This document shows, one piece after another, positions 44,134 to 54,460 of a DNA stretch of 64,000 nucleotides. This DNA comes from Henriciella pelagia (lineage in GTDB: Bacteria > Pseudomonadota > Alphaproteobacteria > Caulobacterales > Hyphomonadaceae), in contig NZ_NCSU01000007.1 in assembly GCF_002088945.1 (NCBI RefSeq), positions 372,001 to 436,000 on the forward strand, given 5' to 3'. Position 1 is the first letter of the stretch, and every line of letters begins with the position of its first letter. Both the position numbers and the translations under genes were made by a program. Below the pieces are notes generated by a model. That model was not told the origin of the DNA. It did not search any database and saw only the letters and a list, made by a program, of their open reading frames with translations.

Positions 44134-45324
44134 CTAGCTTTTCCACTTCTCGAGCTGGCGGGCAAACCAGTCGCGTCCGCCCCAGCCAAAGCCGATACCG
44201 ATCGCGACGGCGAGACCGACAGACACGCCCATGACGAGCATTTCGGCCACGTTCAGCACGAATTCACCGCCCGTCGGGTCGAGTTCCATGCGCGAAATGC
44301 CAAGAATGATGGCGAGGCCGACAATCACCCATTTCACCACCATCGCCGCCGTATCGCTGACGCCAGAGCCTGTCGCAGCCATGGCGCTGCTCACCAGCCG
44401 CGCAATGATGACGCCAACCACGATGATCACCGCGCCGAAGACAATCGATGCGGCAAGGTCAAGCACAGTATAGGTGGCGTTGGTCAGCACATCGAATTCC
44501 AGCGCCCGCAGCGCCTGGATAAGCCCCAGCAGCACGATGAAGAACAGGGCACCCTTGGCGATGATGCTGGAGGCCGTCAGCCCCTTGTCAGCGCCCTTGA
44601 AGAGACCAAGTTCAGCGACCGCGGAATCGACACCAAAGCCCGGCAGCGTGCGCATGATGAGATTGTGCACGAACCGGCCGATCAGCACGAAGACCGTCAG
44701 CAGGATCGCCGCAATCAGGATACGCGGAATGGCCGAAACAATGTCGCGAAGCATCTCGTTCGCCGGCCCCGATATCGCATCGATGGCGAGGATGTCGAAC
44801 GCCGCAATTGCGCCGAGAATGCCGATAATCGCCGCCAGAACAGTCGCTGTGATGCCGGAAATATTGACCGGTCCGGACGCAATGCCGAGTTGCTGTGGAA
44901 CAGGATCGGCAAAGACAAACACCGCCTTCGCTGTCTTCTGCACGACATTCGCAACGATCATGAACAGGACAAAGATAATCACAGCCCCGAATATGTTCGG
45001 CAGGTAGCCAAGCACATCGGCCAGCATATTGTTCAGCGGATCGACAATCTGCCGGAGTTCAAGCCTTGTCAGTGCCTGTATTACGCCGATCAGCATCACG
45101 ATCCAGAAGGCCGCTATCCCCAGGCTGTCTCCCAGGGACTTGGTCGCCTTTCCGTCTGGATCGACCGGGCCCTTGCCGAAACCGGTCTTGTTGATCGCCG
45201 CCGATATGACCCATTTCACCAGGAGTGCAACGAGATAGGCTGCAATAAGTATTGCGATGGCAAAGAGTATCTTTGGCCCGTAATCCTGCACCTGTTGTAC
45301 AGTATTGTTCCAAAATTCTTCCAT
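44134..45324 (-). CDS. Conserved TM-helix repeat protein (mechanosensitive channel-like)
   Basis: A 396-residue integral membrane protein with about ten hydrophobic helices. It contains repeated blocks of the conserved TM helix found in some MscS relatives: FWIVMLIGVIQALTRLELRQ with NIFGAVIIFVLFMIVANVV, and again FFIVLLGLIQALRALEFDV with IVFGAVIIVVGVIIARLV. The MscS beta domain is absent, so this is a TM-repeat protein rather than a standard mechanosensitive channel. It lies 89 bases after the acyltransferase gene on the same strand. Confidence 0.82.
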   Translation of the reverse strand: MEEFWNNTVQQVQDYGPKILFAIAILIAAYLVALLVKWVISAAINKTGFGKGPVDPDGKATKSLGDSLGIAAFWIVMLIGVIQALTRLELRQIVDPLNNMLADVLGYLPNIFGAVIIFVLFMIVANVVQKTAKAVFVFADPVPQQLGIASGPVNISGITATVLAAIIGILGAIAAFDILAIDAISGPANEMLRDIVSAIPRILIAAILLTVFVLIGRFVHNLIMRTLPGFGVDSAVAELGLFKGADKGLTASSIIAKGALFFIVLLGLIQALRALEFDVLTNATYTVLDLAASIVFGAVIIVVGVIIARLVSSAMAATGSGVSDTAAMVVKWVIVGLAIILGISRMELDPTGGEFVLNVAEMLVMGVSVGLAVAIGIGFGWGGRDWFARQLEKWKS

Positions 45325-45413
45325 GGAATCACCCCTTTCGCTCCGGGGTTCCGGATGGAACCCTTAAGAGATAGTAAGGAATGAACTAGGCAGAAGTTCC
45401 AGAAAGTCGCGGA

Positions 45414-46301
45414 TTATTTGAAAATTCTGTCAGGCTCGCGCGCCAATTCATATGCCACATGGCGCTGCAGCCTGTCGGTCACCTCTGCCGCCTCGCCTGC
45501 CAGAGCGTCGGGCTCGATGAGCGGCCCGAAATGCATGTCAAACCGGGCGCGCTTCTTGTTCAGCAACTCATGAAACAGCGTAATATCGCGCAGCTCGCCA
45601 TTGATCTGGCTTAGTTTGTAAAACAACCAGGAATTTTTCGCTTTCACATGTAGTGGCGCAATCGGGGCCTTCTGCTTTCGCGCAAGGCTGACCACAGTGG
45701 GAAACCAGTCCTGCTCGCTCAGCACCCCGTCAATCCGCTTGGCGAGCTTGCCGGACGGGAAGATGACAACGCACTTTTCCTGCTCGAACGCTTCGGCCGC
45801 ACGCTTCAGCGTCTCACGCGTCTTGGCCGGCGAACGCTTCGATGCAACCCATTCAATGGGAATGATCACGTCCTGAAATTGAGGATTCACCCGGATCGCA
45901 TCGGCATTGGCAAAGAAGACAATGTCCTGACGCTTCTGCATGAGTGCGTCCCACACTGCCACACCATCAGCGAGCCCTGTCGGATGGTTCGCCGCGACAA
46001 CCACGCGGCCTTTCTCGGGCAGGTGGTGAAGCTGGTCGATCGAAACATCGACCTGGAGTTCCTGCGAGAGGTATTCGAAGGAGCGCCGCCCGTTCAGCTG
46101 CATCAGCGCATCCGCCATGGACCGCGCCTTGCGATAGCCGAGCATGGAGTAGAGGGCCGGACGCACGACTGGCCAGGTCCAGTGCGAGACAAAACTCGGG
46201 CACCTCTCCTCGATCAGCGTGTCCACAATGTGCGTGTCGGTGTCCGGTAGGCCTTCAAGAAAGACTGAGGCCTGGTAATTTTTTTTGATTGCCTCTTCCA
46301 T
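45414..46301 (-). CDS. PlsC-like lysophospholipid acyltransferase
   Basis: A 295-residue protein of the glycerolipid acyltransferase superfamily. The catalytic N-H-x4-D motif is in VVVAANHPTGLADGVAV, and VIFPSGKLAKR holds the acceptor-binding block (PSG rather than the usual PEG). It resembles the acyltransferase half of haemolysin/OlsA-type proteins and probably acylates a lysophospholipid or ornithine lipid. The frame opens at 46349 but the ATG at 46301 follows AGGAAAAG. It is divergent from the receiver-like gene. Confidence 0.82.
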   Translation of the reverse strand: MEEAIKKNYQASVFLEGLPDTDTHIVDTLIEERCPSFVSHWTWPVVRPALYSMLGYRKARSMADALMQLNGRRSFEYLSQELQVDVSIDQLHHLPEKGRVVVAANHPTGLADGVAVWDALMQKRQDIVFFANADAIRVNPQFQDVIIPIEWVASKRSPAKTRETLKRAAEAFEQEKCVVIFPSGKLAKRIDGVLSEQDWFPTVVSLARKQKAPIAPLHVKAKNSWLFYKLSQINGELRDITLFHELLNKKRARFDMHFGPLIEPDALAGEAAEVTDRLQRHVAYELAREPDRIFK

Positions 46302-46435
46302 GCTCTTTTCCTGCCTGCCCCCAGATCTTGCGTCTGAATCGCCTGTCATTGCTCAGTTTAGCACGGAATTGATAGCACGCATCGCTTTAACTGCGGCTCG
46401 CCGGAAATGTGAATCTGTAAAGAATTCAGCAAGTT

Positions 46436-46458
46436 CTGCTTTACCAAGCCGTAAGCAG
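46436..46458. promoter_or_regulatory. Imperfect inverted repeat in the divergent region
   Basis: CTGCTTTAC and GTAAGCAG are inverted (one base deleted) around six bases, 75 bases before the receiver-like gene. It could be an operator in the 231-base divergent gap; nothing else marks it. Confidence 0.3.
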
Positions 46459-46532
46459 AAGCTGCCAGATTGTTCATGACTGAGGGGGAGCGCTGATGGT
46501 GCTCCGGTTACTGGACCAAACAGGGTAGATTT

Positions 46533-46967
46533 ATGAAAGTACTATGGATCGAGGATCACGAGCCGGTCAGAGACATGCTGGCGATTGCGGCCGACAAGGC
46601 CGCGCGGGCCCGCGTCCAGATTGATCTTGTCCTTGCACCAACCCTGATGGAAGCCGAGCGCCGCCTGCGCCTTGAGCGCTTCGACCTCGTTGTCACCGAA
46701 CTGACCCTGCCGGACAGCTATGATGGCGACATGACCATCGCCCGTATTGCGAATATGGGCCGTCACCGTATCGCGGTTTCGAGCGCCCATGCCGACCGCG
46801 ACAAGATCGTCGCAACCGCTGTGCGGTGCGGCTGCAACATCGCCCCTGAGCCCGTCTTCAAGGCGAAACTGGCCTATAACCGCTTCATCCAGCGCCCTGA
46901 AACCATGCTTGATTTCTTCTTCGAGCAGATGGAAGCGCAGGCCCGGCCGCAAATCGCAGCCGCATAA
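46533..46967 (+). CDS. Degenerate receiver-domain protein (Asp replaced by Glu)
   Basis: A 144-residue single-domain receiver-like protein. It begins MKVLWIEDHEPVRDM with the acidic pair (Glu7, Asp8), but the phospho-acceptor position reads VVTELTLPD, with Glu56 instead of Asp, and the Lys-Pro pair is not found (NIAPEPVF). A Ser pair (AVSSAHA) takes the Thr/Ser place. The C-terminal 30 residues are helical and Gln-rich. It is likely a non-phosphorylated, constitutively active-like protein-interaction module. It stands apart from kinases. Confidence 0.75.
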   Translation: MKVLWIEDHEPVRDMLAIAADKAARARVQIDLVLAPTLMEAERRLRLERFDLVVTELTLPDSYDGDMTIARIANMGRHRIAVSSAHADRDKIVATAVRCGCNIAPEPVFKAKLAYNRFIQRPETMLDFFFEQMEAQARPQIAAA

Positions 46968-47025
46968 GGCGATTTTCTTCAGAAAACGTCATGCGCTCAA
47001 TGGAAAGCTGCGCTAGGGCAGAGTC

Positions 47026-47646
47026 ATGGAGCAGTTTTCCCTCTACCCCGCCACGCTGACACTGATCGCTGTCAACGTCGCCGCTAGCGTTTTCGGCTGG
47101 TCAAATCCGCAATTTCAGGCGGCCAACATGTTCCATGTCGGCCCGATCCGTCAGAACCGCGAATACCACCGCATGCTGACGTCGGGCTTCCTGCATGTTG
47201 GTGTCTTTCACCTGCTCATAAACATGTTCGTGCTGTTCCAGTTCGGCGCGACCATCGAGTACAGCGTCGGCACGACAAACTTCCTGATCATCTATTTCGC
47301 CTCGCTGGTCGGCGGCAGTCTCTGGGCCTATTTGGAAAACTTCCGCAACCCGGACTATCGCGCCGTGGGGGCGTCTGGCGCGGTTTCCGGCGTTCTCCTC
47401 GCCTACTGCCTGTTCTGGCCCTTCTCCCTGCTCTACATCTTCATGATTATCCCGATGCCAGCGGTCCTGTTTGCTGTGCTCTTTATCCTGATCAGCGCAA
47501 CCCTTGCCGGCCGCGAGAACCGCATCATCGGCCACGAAGCGCATATTGGCGGCGCCCTGTTCGGCCTCGTCATGACCATGATCGTCGTGCCGGATTCACT
47601 CGGCATCTTTGCCGGGCAGATCGCAGCCCTGTTTGGTGGAAGCTGA
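47026..47646 (+). CDS. Rhomboid-family intramembrane serine protease
   Basis: A 206-residue membrane protein with six or so helices. Catalytic Ser117 lies in GASGAVSG and catalytic His173 in GHEAHIGGALFG. NFRNPDYRAVGASG and HLLINMFVLFQFG (the first-loop H-x-x-x-N motif) support the fold. It cleaves helix-containing membrane proteins; the target is unknown. It is nine bases before zapE on the same strand, so they are probably co-transcribed. Confidence 0.92.
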   Translation: MEQFSLYPATLTLIAVNVAASVFGWSNPQFQAANMFHVGPIRQNREYHRMLTSGFLHVGVFHLLINMFVLFQFGATIEYSVGTTNFLIIYFASLVGGSLWAYLENFRNPDYRAVGASGAVSGVLLAYCLFWPFSLLYIFMIIPMPAVLFAVLFILISATLAGRENRIIGHEAHIGGALFGLVMTMIVVPDSLGIFAGQIAALFGGS

Positions 47647-47654
47647 GCCCGGGC

Positions 47655-48821
47655 ATGAGCGTCGAAACCGCCTATCGCCGCCGGATCGAGAACGGCAAGC
47701 TCATCGAGGACCCCTCGCAGCTTGAAGCCGCCCGCAGGCTGGACAGCGTCCTGGACCGGCTGAAGAATGCCGGGTCGGGCGGCCTGTTCCGCAAGGCGCC
47801 ACATATTCGCGGGCTCTATATGTGGGGCGGCGTCGGGCGCGGCAAGTCGATGCTGATGGACCTTTTCCATGAGCTTTCGCCCGTCGCGTCCAAGCGCGTC
47901 CACTTCCACGAGTTCATGGGCCGCGTGCAGGACGAGATGAACATCTGGCGCGAGATGAGCGACACCGAGCGCCGCCGCGCCGCGCACCGTGTCCGCAAGG
48001 CCGGAAATGACCCGATCGCCCCAGTGGCGAAACTCATCGCCTCAGAGGCGAAACTCCTCTGTTTCGACGAATTCCAGGTCACGCAGATCGCCGATGCGAT
48101 GATCCTCGGCCGCCTGTTCGAGGAGCTGTTCGAGCGCCGCGTCACCGTCGTCGCAACCTCCAACCGCCATCCTGACGATCTCTACAAGAACGGCCTCAAC
48201 CGCCAGCTCTTCCTGCCCTTCATCGACATCATCAAGGACAATTGCGACGTCTTCCACCTCGCTTCGGAGCGCGATTACCGGCTGGAACGGCTGAAGGAAG
48301 CGCCGGTCTGGCACGTGCTGACAGGCGATGAGGCCGAGGCACGGCTTGATAAAGCCTTCGACCGCCTCACCCTCGGCGCGCACCCCAATCAGTGCTTCCT
48401 GCACATCAAGGGCCGCAAGCTTCTGGTTCCTCGTGAAGCGGCCGGCGTCGCCCGCTTCACCTTTGACGAATTGTGCGCCCGCCCACTCGGCTCGCGCGAC
48501 TATCTCACCATTGCTGCCAATTTCCACACCGTGCTGCTGGACGACATCCCGAAGCTGACCCAGGACAAGCGCAATGAAGCGGCCCGTTTCGTCTCGCTGA
48601 TCGACGCATTGTACGAGGCACGCGTAAAGCTTGTCGCCACAGCGGCGGCAGAGGCCGATGATCTCTACCCGGCCGGCGATGGCAGTTTCGAGTTCCAGCG
48701 CACAGCAAGCCGCCTGCACGAGATGCGGTCCGAAGACTATCTCGCGCTCGAACACCGCGTGCCGCCGCGCGCCGAAAAATCAGAAACTGGCAACGATGAA
48801 CGCCCCGACGGCAAGGCCTGA
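47655..48821 (+). CDS. zapE: Cell-division ATPase ZapE (AFG1-like)
   Basis: A 388-residue P-loop ATPase. Walker A is GGVGRGKS (58-65), and LLCFDEFQVTQIADAMILG gives Walker B. VVATSNRHPDDLYKNGLNRQLFLPFI is the sensor block of the AFG1/ZapE family. In E. coli ZapE destabilises FtsZ polymers during constriction. Length is normal, and it follows the rhomboid gene. The last 42 bases overlap the 3' end of the convergent beta-barrel gene. Confidence 0.93.
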   Translation: MSVETAYRRRIENGKLIEDPSQLEAARRLDSVLDRLKNAGSGGLFRKAPHIRGLYMWGGVGRGKSMLMDLFHELSPVASKRVHFHEFMGRVQDEMNIWREMSDTERRRAAHRVRKAGNDPIAPVAKLIASEAKLLCFDEFQVTQIADAMILGRLFEELFERRVTVVATSNRHPDDLYKNGLNRQLFLPFIDIIKDNCDVFHLASERDYRLERLKEAPVWHVLTGDEAEARLDKAFDRLTLGAHPNQCFLHIKGRKLLVPREAAGVARFTFDELCARPLGSRDYLTIAANFHTVLLDDIPKLTQDKRNEAARFVSLIDALYEARVKLVATAAAEADDLYPAGDGSFEFQRTASRLHEMRSEDYLALEHRVPPRAEKSETGNDERPDGKA

Positions 48822-49493
48822 ATCGGTAACATCCACGATCTGGCCGTTCTCTATCCGGTCGGCAAAGCTGTCCTGATTGGCCACTTCGAACCTTGCGAAC
48901 CCGCCAATTTCGGCCCGGTCGCCGACGGGGCGAAGCGTGCCGATCTCGACCCCGCCATAAGACCGCGTCTCCGAGCCGTCGCCGGGTTCGACAAATCCCA
49001 GCCGCCCGATGAGATAGCTGGTCCAGTTGCCGGCATCCCATTCGGGCCCGGCTGTGACTTCCAGCCCATAGTCCTCGAATTCGGCATCATAGAAGCCGGC
49101 GAGTGTCGGGTTAAGCGGGGCATCGAAGCCAATCTCACCAGCCAGCTCCAGGCTTGGCTCGTCACCTATGCCGGGATAAGTCAGCCAGTTCGCCGACACA
49201 TCAGCGGCATACCCTTCGCCTTCCCAGGCATAACCCACCGTATAGTCAAACTCGTCGGCAAATGCTTCCTGATCCTGGCCGAACGGCGTCAGCCGGTACA
49301 CAGCGGCATAGACCTCGCCGGCCCCGACAGCGACATCCGCACCAATTGCAATTTCGAGGCTCGGTCCGCCGATCTGCTCGCCGCGGTCAATGACGGAAGA
49401 AGAAACGATGGCTTCGGAAAAATAGCCGATCTCCGCGGCGGCTTCCGCCACCGGTAGTGTGCCCAGTATGATTGACCCGGCCAGACGCATCAT
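48780..49493 (-). CDS. Putative outer-membrane beta-barrel protein
   Basis: A 237-residue exported protein. A signal peptide (RLAGSIILGTLPVAEAAAE) precedes a chain of amphipathic beta strands with Gly, Tyr and aromatic residues (YAAVYRLTPFG, DYTVGYAWEGEGYAADVSANWL, EIGGFARFEV) and ends with a Phe, the usual outer-membrane signal. It resembles TorF/Gcw_chp-type porin-like proteins, but I am not sure. The ATG at 49493 follows GGGAG. The 3' end overlaps zapE by 42 bases. Confidence 0.72.
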   Translation of the reverse strand: MMRLAGSIILGTLPVAEAAAEIGYFSEAIVSSSVIDRGEQIGGPSLEIAIGADVAVGAGEVYAAVYRLTPFGQDQEAFADEFDYTVGYAWEGEGYAADVSANWLTYPGIGDEPSLELAGEIGFDAPLNPTLAGFYDAEFEDYGLEVTAGPEWDAGNWTSYLIGRLGFVEPGDGSETRSYGGVEIGTLRPVGDRAEIGGFARFEVANQDSFADRIENGQIVDVTDSGLAVGAFIVASF

Positions 49494-49601
49494 CGAACTC
49501 CCTGAATATTGATCTGCCTTGAACCTAGCGGTCATGGCCATGCGGCAAAACCGCGTGACCTGAAATCGGCAGAATCTTACCCATTTGCGAAAGTCGACAA
49601 C

Positions 49602-49630
49602 AAAAAACCCCGCCATTTCCGGCGGGGTTT
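49602..49630. terminator. Bidirectional terminator
   Basis: AAAAAACCCCGCC, loop ATTTCC, GGCGGGGTTT. It has A runs on one side and T runs on the other, so it works both ways. It lies 25 bases after rpmE on the minus strand and upstream of the beta-barrel gene on the same strand. Confidence 0.88.
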
Positions 49631-49655
49631 GCTGTCTGATGGAGTCAGATAAGGC

Positions 49656-49871
49656 TTACACGAAGCCTTTGAACTTGTCCTTGAAGCGCGACACGCGGCC
49701 ACCGCGGTCAAGCTGCTGAGTGCCGCCGGTCCAGGCCGGGTGGGAGCTGGAATCGATGTCCAGAACCAGCTTGTCGCCTTCCTTGCCGTAGGTCGAACGG
49801 GTCTGGTACTCGGTACCGTCCGTCATCACGACGGTAATGAAGTGGTAATCGGGATGGCCTTCGGCTTTCAT
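49656..49871 (-). CDS. rpmE: 50S ribosomal protein L31
   Basis: A 71-residue ribosomal protein with [19 protein letters not shown] and [10 protein letters not shown], the L31 signatures. The zinc Cys quartet of the C+ type is missing, so it belongs to the Cys-minus group that does not need zinc. The open frame runs to 49988, but the ATG at 49871 with AAGGAAT upstream gives the right length. A strong bidirectional terminator follows. Confidence 0.93.
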   Translation of the reverse strand: MKAEGHPDYHFITVVMTDGTEYQTRSTYGKEGDKLVLDIDSSSHPAWTGGTQQLDRGGRVSRFKDKFKGFV

Positions 49872-49999
49872 CGTCTCTATTCCTTGCGGGTCAGCGGCCG
49901 GCACCTGCGCGGTTTGGCCTCTGTGAAAATCGGAAAGCGGCGTCTTAGTAGAAAGAGACCGCGCCCGCAAGGGGGTCGCCGCAATCAAGGTGTAATGGG

Positions 50000-51838
<1,839 letters not shown>

Positions 51839-51841
51839 GCC

Positions 51842-52073
51842 CCACCCCGACCCTCCCCAAGAGGGAGGGGGATGACGTCATGCCAACATGCTCGTCTTGT
51901 GCCAGTGGTCTCATGGTTCGACTTCGCTCACCATGTCGACCTGATGCAATGTATAAATAAGCCCGACATGGTGAGCGAAGTCGAACCATCTCGGGCGGAT
52001 GAGTGCAGGCGGCTGCGGTGTCCGCCCCTCCCCGTTTATCCTGAGCCTGTCGAAGGAGGGAGGGTCGGGGGGG
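51842..52073. repeat. Nested palindromic element, family A copy 2
   Basis: Fills the 240-base convergent gap between the ABC exporter and the inositol-phosphatase-family gene. The inner arms are 51913-51938 and 51963-51988 (TTCGACTTCGCTCACCATG and its complement, loop about 22). A family B motif is embedded near 52036-52057, and an outer arm CCCCACCCCGACCCTCC begins at 51842, facing GAGGGTCGGGG near 52060. Confidence 0.9.
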
Positions 52074-52078
52074 CGATT

Positions 52079-52888
52079 TTATTCCCCGAAAGCCTTCGCC
52101 TTGCGCAGGCGCTCTTTCAATTTCGGCATCAGCGCTTCATTCGCAGCGATAATATTACCCGTCGTCTGTACGTCGCCGCCATCGATCTCGTCCACGAGAC
52201 CGCCCGCTTCGCGCACCAGCACGATACCTGCTGCGATGTCCCAGGCCTTGAGGCCCCGTTCCCAGAAGCCGTCAAATCGGCCCGCTGCGACATAGGCCAG
52301 GTCCAGCGCCGCCGAACCATACCGGCGAATGCCGGCTGTCACCGGCGTCAGCGATGCGATCTCCTGCGCGAACTGGCGGTGCGAAGCCTCGCCCTTGCCA
52401 ATCCACGGTGTACCGGTCGCGAAGACGCCTTCTTCGAGCCGCTTGCGACTGGCTACGAAGAGCTTGCGTTGGTCGAGCCAGGCGCCGCGGCCCGTCTCGG
52501 CCCAGAAGATCTCGTTCTTGGCGACATCATAGACCACACCGGTCAGCAGCTTGCCTTCGCGCTCCAGCGCGATCGACACCGCATAGTGCGGCTGGCCATG
52601 CAGGAAGTTCAGCGTCCCGTCCAGCGGGTCGACAATGAACCGGTTGGACTTGTCGGTTCCTTCGACAATACCGCGCTCTTCCATGACGAAGCCATAGCCG
52701 GGCCGTGCCTTGGACAGGCTGTCAAAGATGATCTCCTCTGCGCGGTGATCGGCATTCGAAACGAAATCCGCCGGTCCCTTCTTGGAGATCTGCAAATTCT
52801 CCACCTCGCCAAAGTCGCGCGCCAGCGATCGTCCGGCGAGCCGGGCGGCATTGATCATCACGGTTCCGACGGGGGAGGGTTTCGACAT
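52079..52888 (-). CDS. Inositol monophosphatase family protein (SuhB-like)
   Basis: A 269-residue Mg-dependent phosphatase. The metal-binding motifs are visible: MEERGIVEGTD (Glu), DPLDGTLNFLHG (Asp-x-x-Asp-Gly) and KAWDIAAGIVLVREAGG. It may act on inositol-1-phosphate or NADP/PAP-type substrates, and SuhB-type members have RNA polymerase-linked roles. It is nine bases after efp on the same strand. The efp and inositol-phosphatase pairing is frequent in alphaproteobacteria. Confidence 0.9.
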   Translation of the reverse strand: MSKPSPVGTVMINAARLAGRSLARDFGEVENLQISKKGPADFVSNADHRAEEIIFDSLSKARPGYGFVMEERGIVEGTDKSNRFIVDPLDGTLNFLHGQPHYAVSIALEREGKLLTGVVYDVAKNEIFWAETGRGAWLDQRKLFVASRKRLEEGVFATGTPWIGKGEASHRQFAQEIASLTPVTAGIRRYGSAALDLAYVAAGRFDGFWERGLKAWDIAAGIVLVREAGGLVDEIDGGDVQTTGNIIAANEALMPKLKERLRKAKAFGE

Positions 52889-52896
52889 GTCAGTTC

Positions 52897-53463
52897 CTAG
52901 TCGGCGCGGCGAAGATAGGTGGTGTCGGAGGTCTGCACGACAATGCGTTCACCCTGGCCGACAAAAGGCGGGACCATGACGCGAATGCCATTCTCGCAGG
53001 TCGCCGGCTTGAAGCTGTTGGCGGCCGTCTGGCCTTTGACGACAGGTTCGGTTTCTTCAATCGTCAGGATGACCTGGTCCGGCAGGGAAATACCGATCGG
53101 CTTGTCCTCGTAGAATTCGATGACGACCGTCATGTCGCTCTGGAGGAAGGCTTCCTGGTCGCCGATGAAATCCTTCTGGATCTCGATCTGCTCATAATTT
53201 TCCTGGTTCATGAAGGCGTGCGCCTCACCCGCATCGTAGAGATAGGTATAGTCGCGCTGTTCAAGGCGGACCTTCTCAACGGTTTCCGAAGAGCGGAAAC
53301 GCTCATTCAGTTTGGAACCATTGATGAGGTTGCGCAGCTCGACCTGGTTGAACGCACCGCCCTTGCCAGGCTTTACAGCGTTGGTCTTCACAGCGCGCCA
53401 GATCGAGCCCTGATGCTCGATGACATTTCCTGGCTTGATTTCGTTTCCGTTGATTTTGGCCAT
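52897..53463 (-). CDS. efp: Elongation factor P
   Basis: A 188-residue EF-P that helps the ribosome through polyproline stretches. N-terminal KOW domain with the modified Lys34 in VKPGKGGAF, then two OB domains ending [31 protein letters not shown]. Lys at the tip of the loop suggests EpmA-type lysylation, but no epmA or epmB is in this window. The frame extends to 53670, but the ATG at 53463 gives the standard length. Confidence 0.96.
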   Translation of the reverse strand: MAKINGNEIKPGNVIEHQGSIWRAVKTNAVKPGKGGAFNQVELRNLINGSKLNERFRSSETVEKVRLEQRDYTYLYDAGEAHAFMNQENYEQIEIQKDFIGDQEAFLQSDMTVVIEFYEDKPIGISLPDQVILTIEETEPVVKGQTAANSFKPATCENGIRVMVPPFVGQGERIVVQTSDTTYLRRAD

Positions 53464-53623
53464 GCCTGATTTCCCGATTGGAGCCCGGCGCGCGGGGTAG
53501 CCGCCTACACCGGGCCGGTCAAGATGTCCCGGCAGGATCGCGGCAATAAGGAAGGGCTTTGGAATATGGGCCAATTGCGTTACCCATGTATTTCCGTTCA
53601 CGAGAGCTAAGGGGGCATTTGAT

Positions 53624-53908
53624 ATGGATGGATTGCTGGGTCGCTTTTTGAGCTTCGACAAGATGATCACGGGAACGATCGTGAAATTCTTGTACTACAT
53701 ACTTCTCGCACTCGTCATTCTCGGCGGGATATTCTTCCTTCTGCAGAGCCTGTTCTCCGGCAATTTCGGAATGTTCCTTGGCGGCCTTATCCTGCTGCCA
53801 CTGGCGATCATCTATGTCCGCATGATCTGCGAGATGTTCCTCGTCATTTTCCGGATCAGCGATAATCTGGCTGCGCTGCGGCAGATGAAAGAGAACGAGA
53901 CCAAATAG
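53624..53908 (+). CDS. DUF4282 small membrane protein, copy 1
   Basis: A 94-residue protein of the DUF4282 type: [19 protein letters not shown], then two membrane helices ([13 protein letters not shown] and [21 protein letters not shown]) and a conserved Arg-Glu-containing tail ([21 protein letters not shown]). Its function is unknown. An AGGGGG ribosome site precedes the ATG. A homologous gene follows 41 bases downstream, so the pair is a tandem duplication. It is divergent from efp. Confidence 0.82.
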   Translation: MDGLLGRFLSFDKMITGTIVKFLYYILLALVILGGIFFLLQSLFSGNFGMFLGGLILLPLAIIYVRMICEMFLVIFRISDNLAALRQMKENETK

Positions 53909-53949
53909 GCCGCGCCGGATGCGGGCGGGCCTGAACTGACAGGATCGGG

Positions 53950-54216
53950 ATGAACATCATTTCCAATTATCTCAGCTTCGAGAAGCCGATGGGTGAGGTT
54001 CTCACCAAATTCCTCTTCTATGTCGGCATTCTCCTCATCCTGTGGTGGGGGCTGCGCAGCCTCTGGCACTACATAACCTGGTTCGACAATGACTGGGACG
54101 AAGCCCTGTGGGGCGTGATCAAGACACCCTTCATCGTCATCCTGAAACTGCTGGCGCTGCGCGTCGCATCCGAATTCGTGCTGTCGGTGCTGAGACTGGA
54201 CAAGCCGAAGGTCTAG
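53950..54216 (+). CDS. DUF4282-like small membrane protein, copy 2
   Basis: An 88-residue paralogue of the preceding gene: the N-terminus NYLSFEKPMGEVLTKFLFYV matches [20 protein letters not shown] of copy 1, and ALRVASEFVLSVLRL matches its Arg/Glu-containing tail. There are two hydrophobic helices (GILLILWWGLRSLW and FIVILKLLAL). The copies have diverged strongly in the middle, where this one is Trp-rich and acidic (WFDNDWDEALWG). A family A element follows immediately. Confidence 0.78.
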   Translation: MNIISNYLSFEKPMGEVLTKFLFYVGILLILWWGLRSLWHYITWFDNDWDEALWGVIKTPFIVILKLLALRVASEFVLSVLRLDKPKV

Positions 54217-54459
54217 CCCCCCACGCCGATCCTCCCCAAAGGGGAGGGGAATAACGTTTCGCCAAGCTGCTAACTTCAAGCGAGCGGCCTCATGGTTCGA
54301 CTTCGCTCACCATGTCGGCCTATGAGACGTGGGAAGAAGCCCGACATGGTGAGCGAAGTCGAACCACTGGCGGGCGGATGCGTGCAAACATCTGAAGGCA
54401 TCGCTCCCTCCCCCCTCATCCTGAGCTTGCCGAAGGATGGGGAGGGCCCACGGTGGGGC
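54217..54459. repeat. Nested palindromic element, family A copy 3
   Basis: Fills the 244-base convergent gap between the DUF4282 pair and thiE. Inner arms are at 54292-54318 and 54340-54366, with a loop of about 21 bases. A family B motif is inside (54415-54438), and the outer arms are imperfect GC-rich stretches (CCCCCCACGCCGATCCTCC near 54217 and GGGGAGGGCCCACGGTGGGG near 54439). Confidence 0.9.
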
Positions 54460-54460
54460 C

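Noticed and set aside
53464-53670. N-terminal extension of EF-P
   Set aside because: EF-P starts at MAKINGNE; the extra 69 residues run through the divergent promoter region and into the DUF4282 gene.
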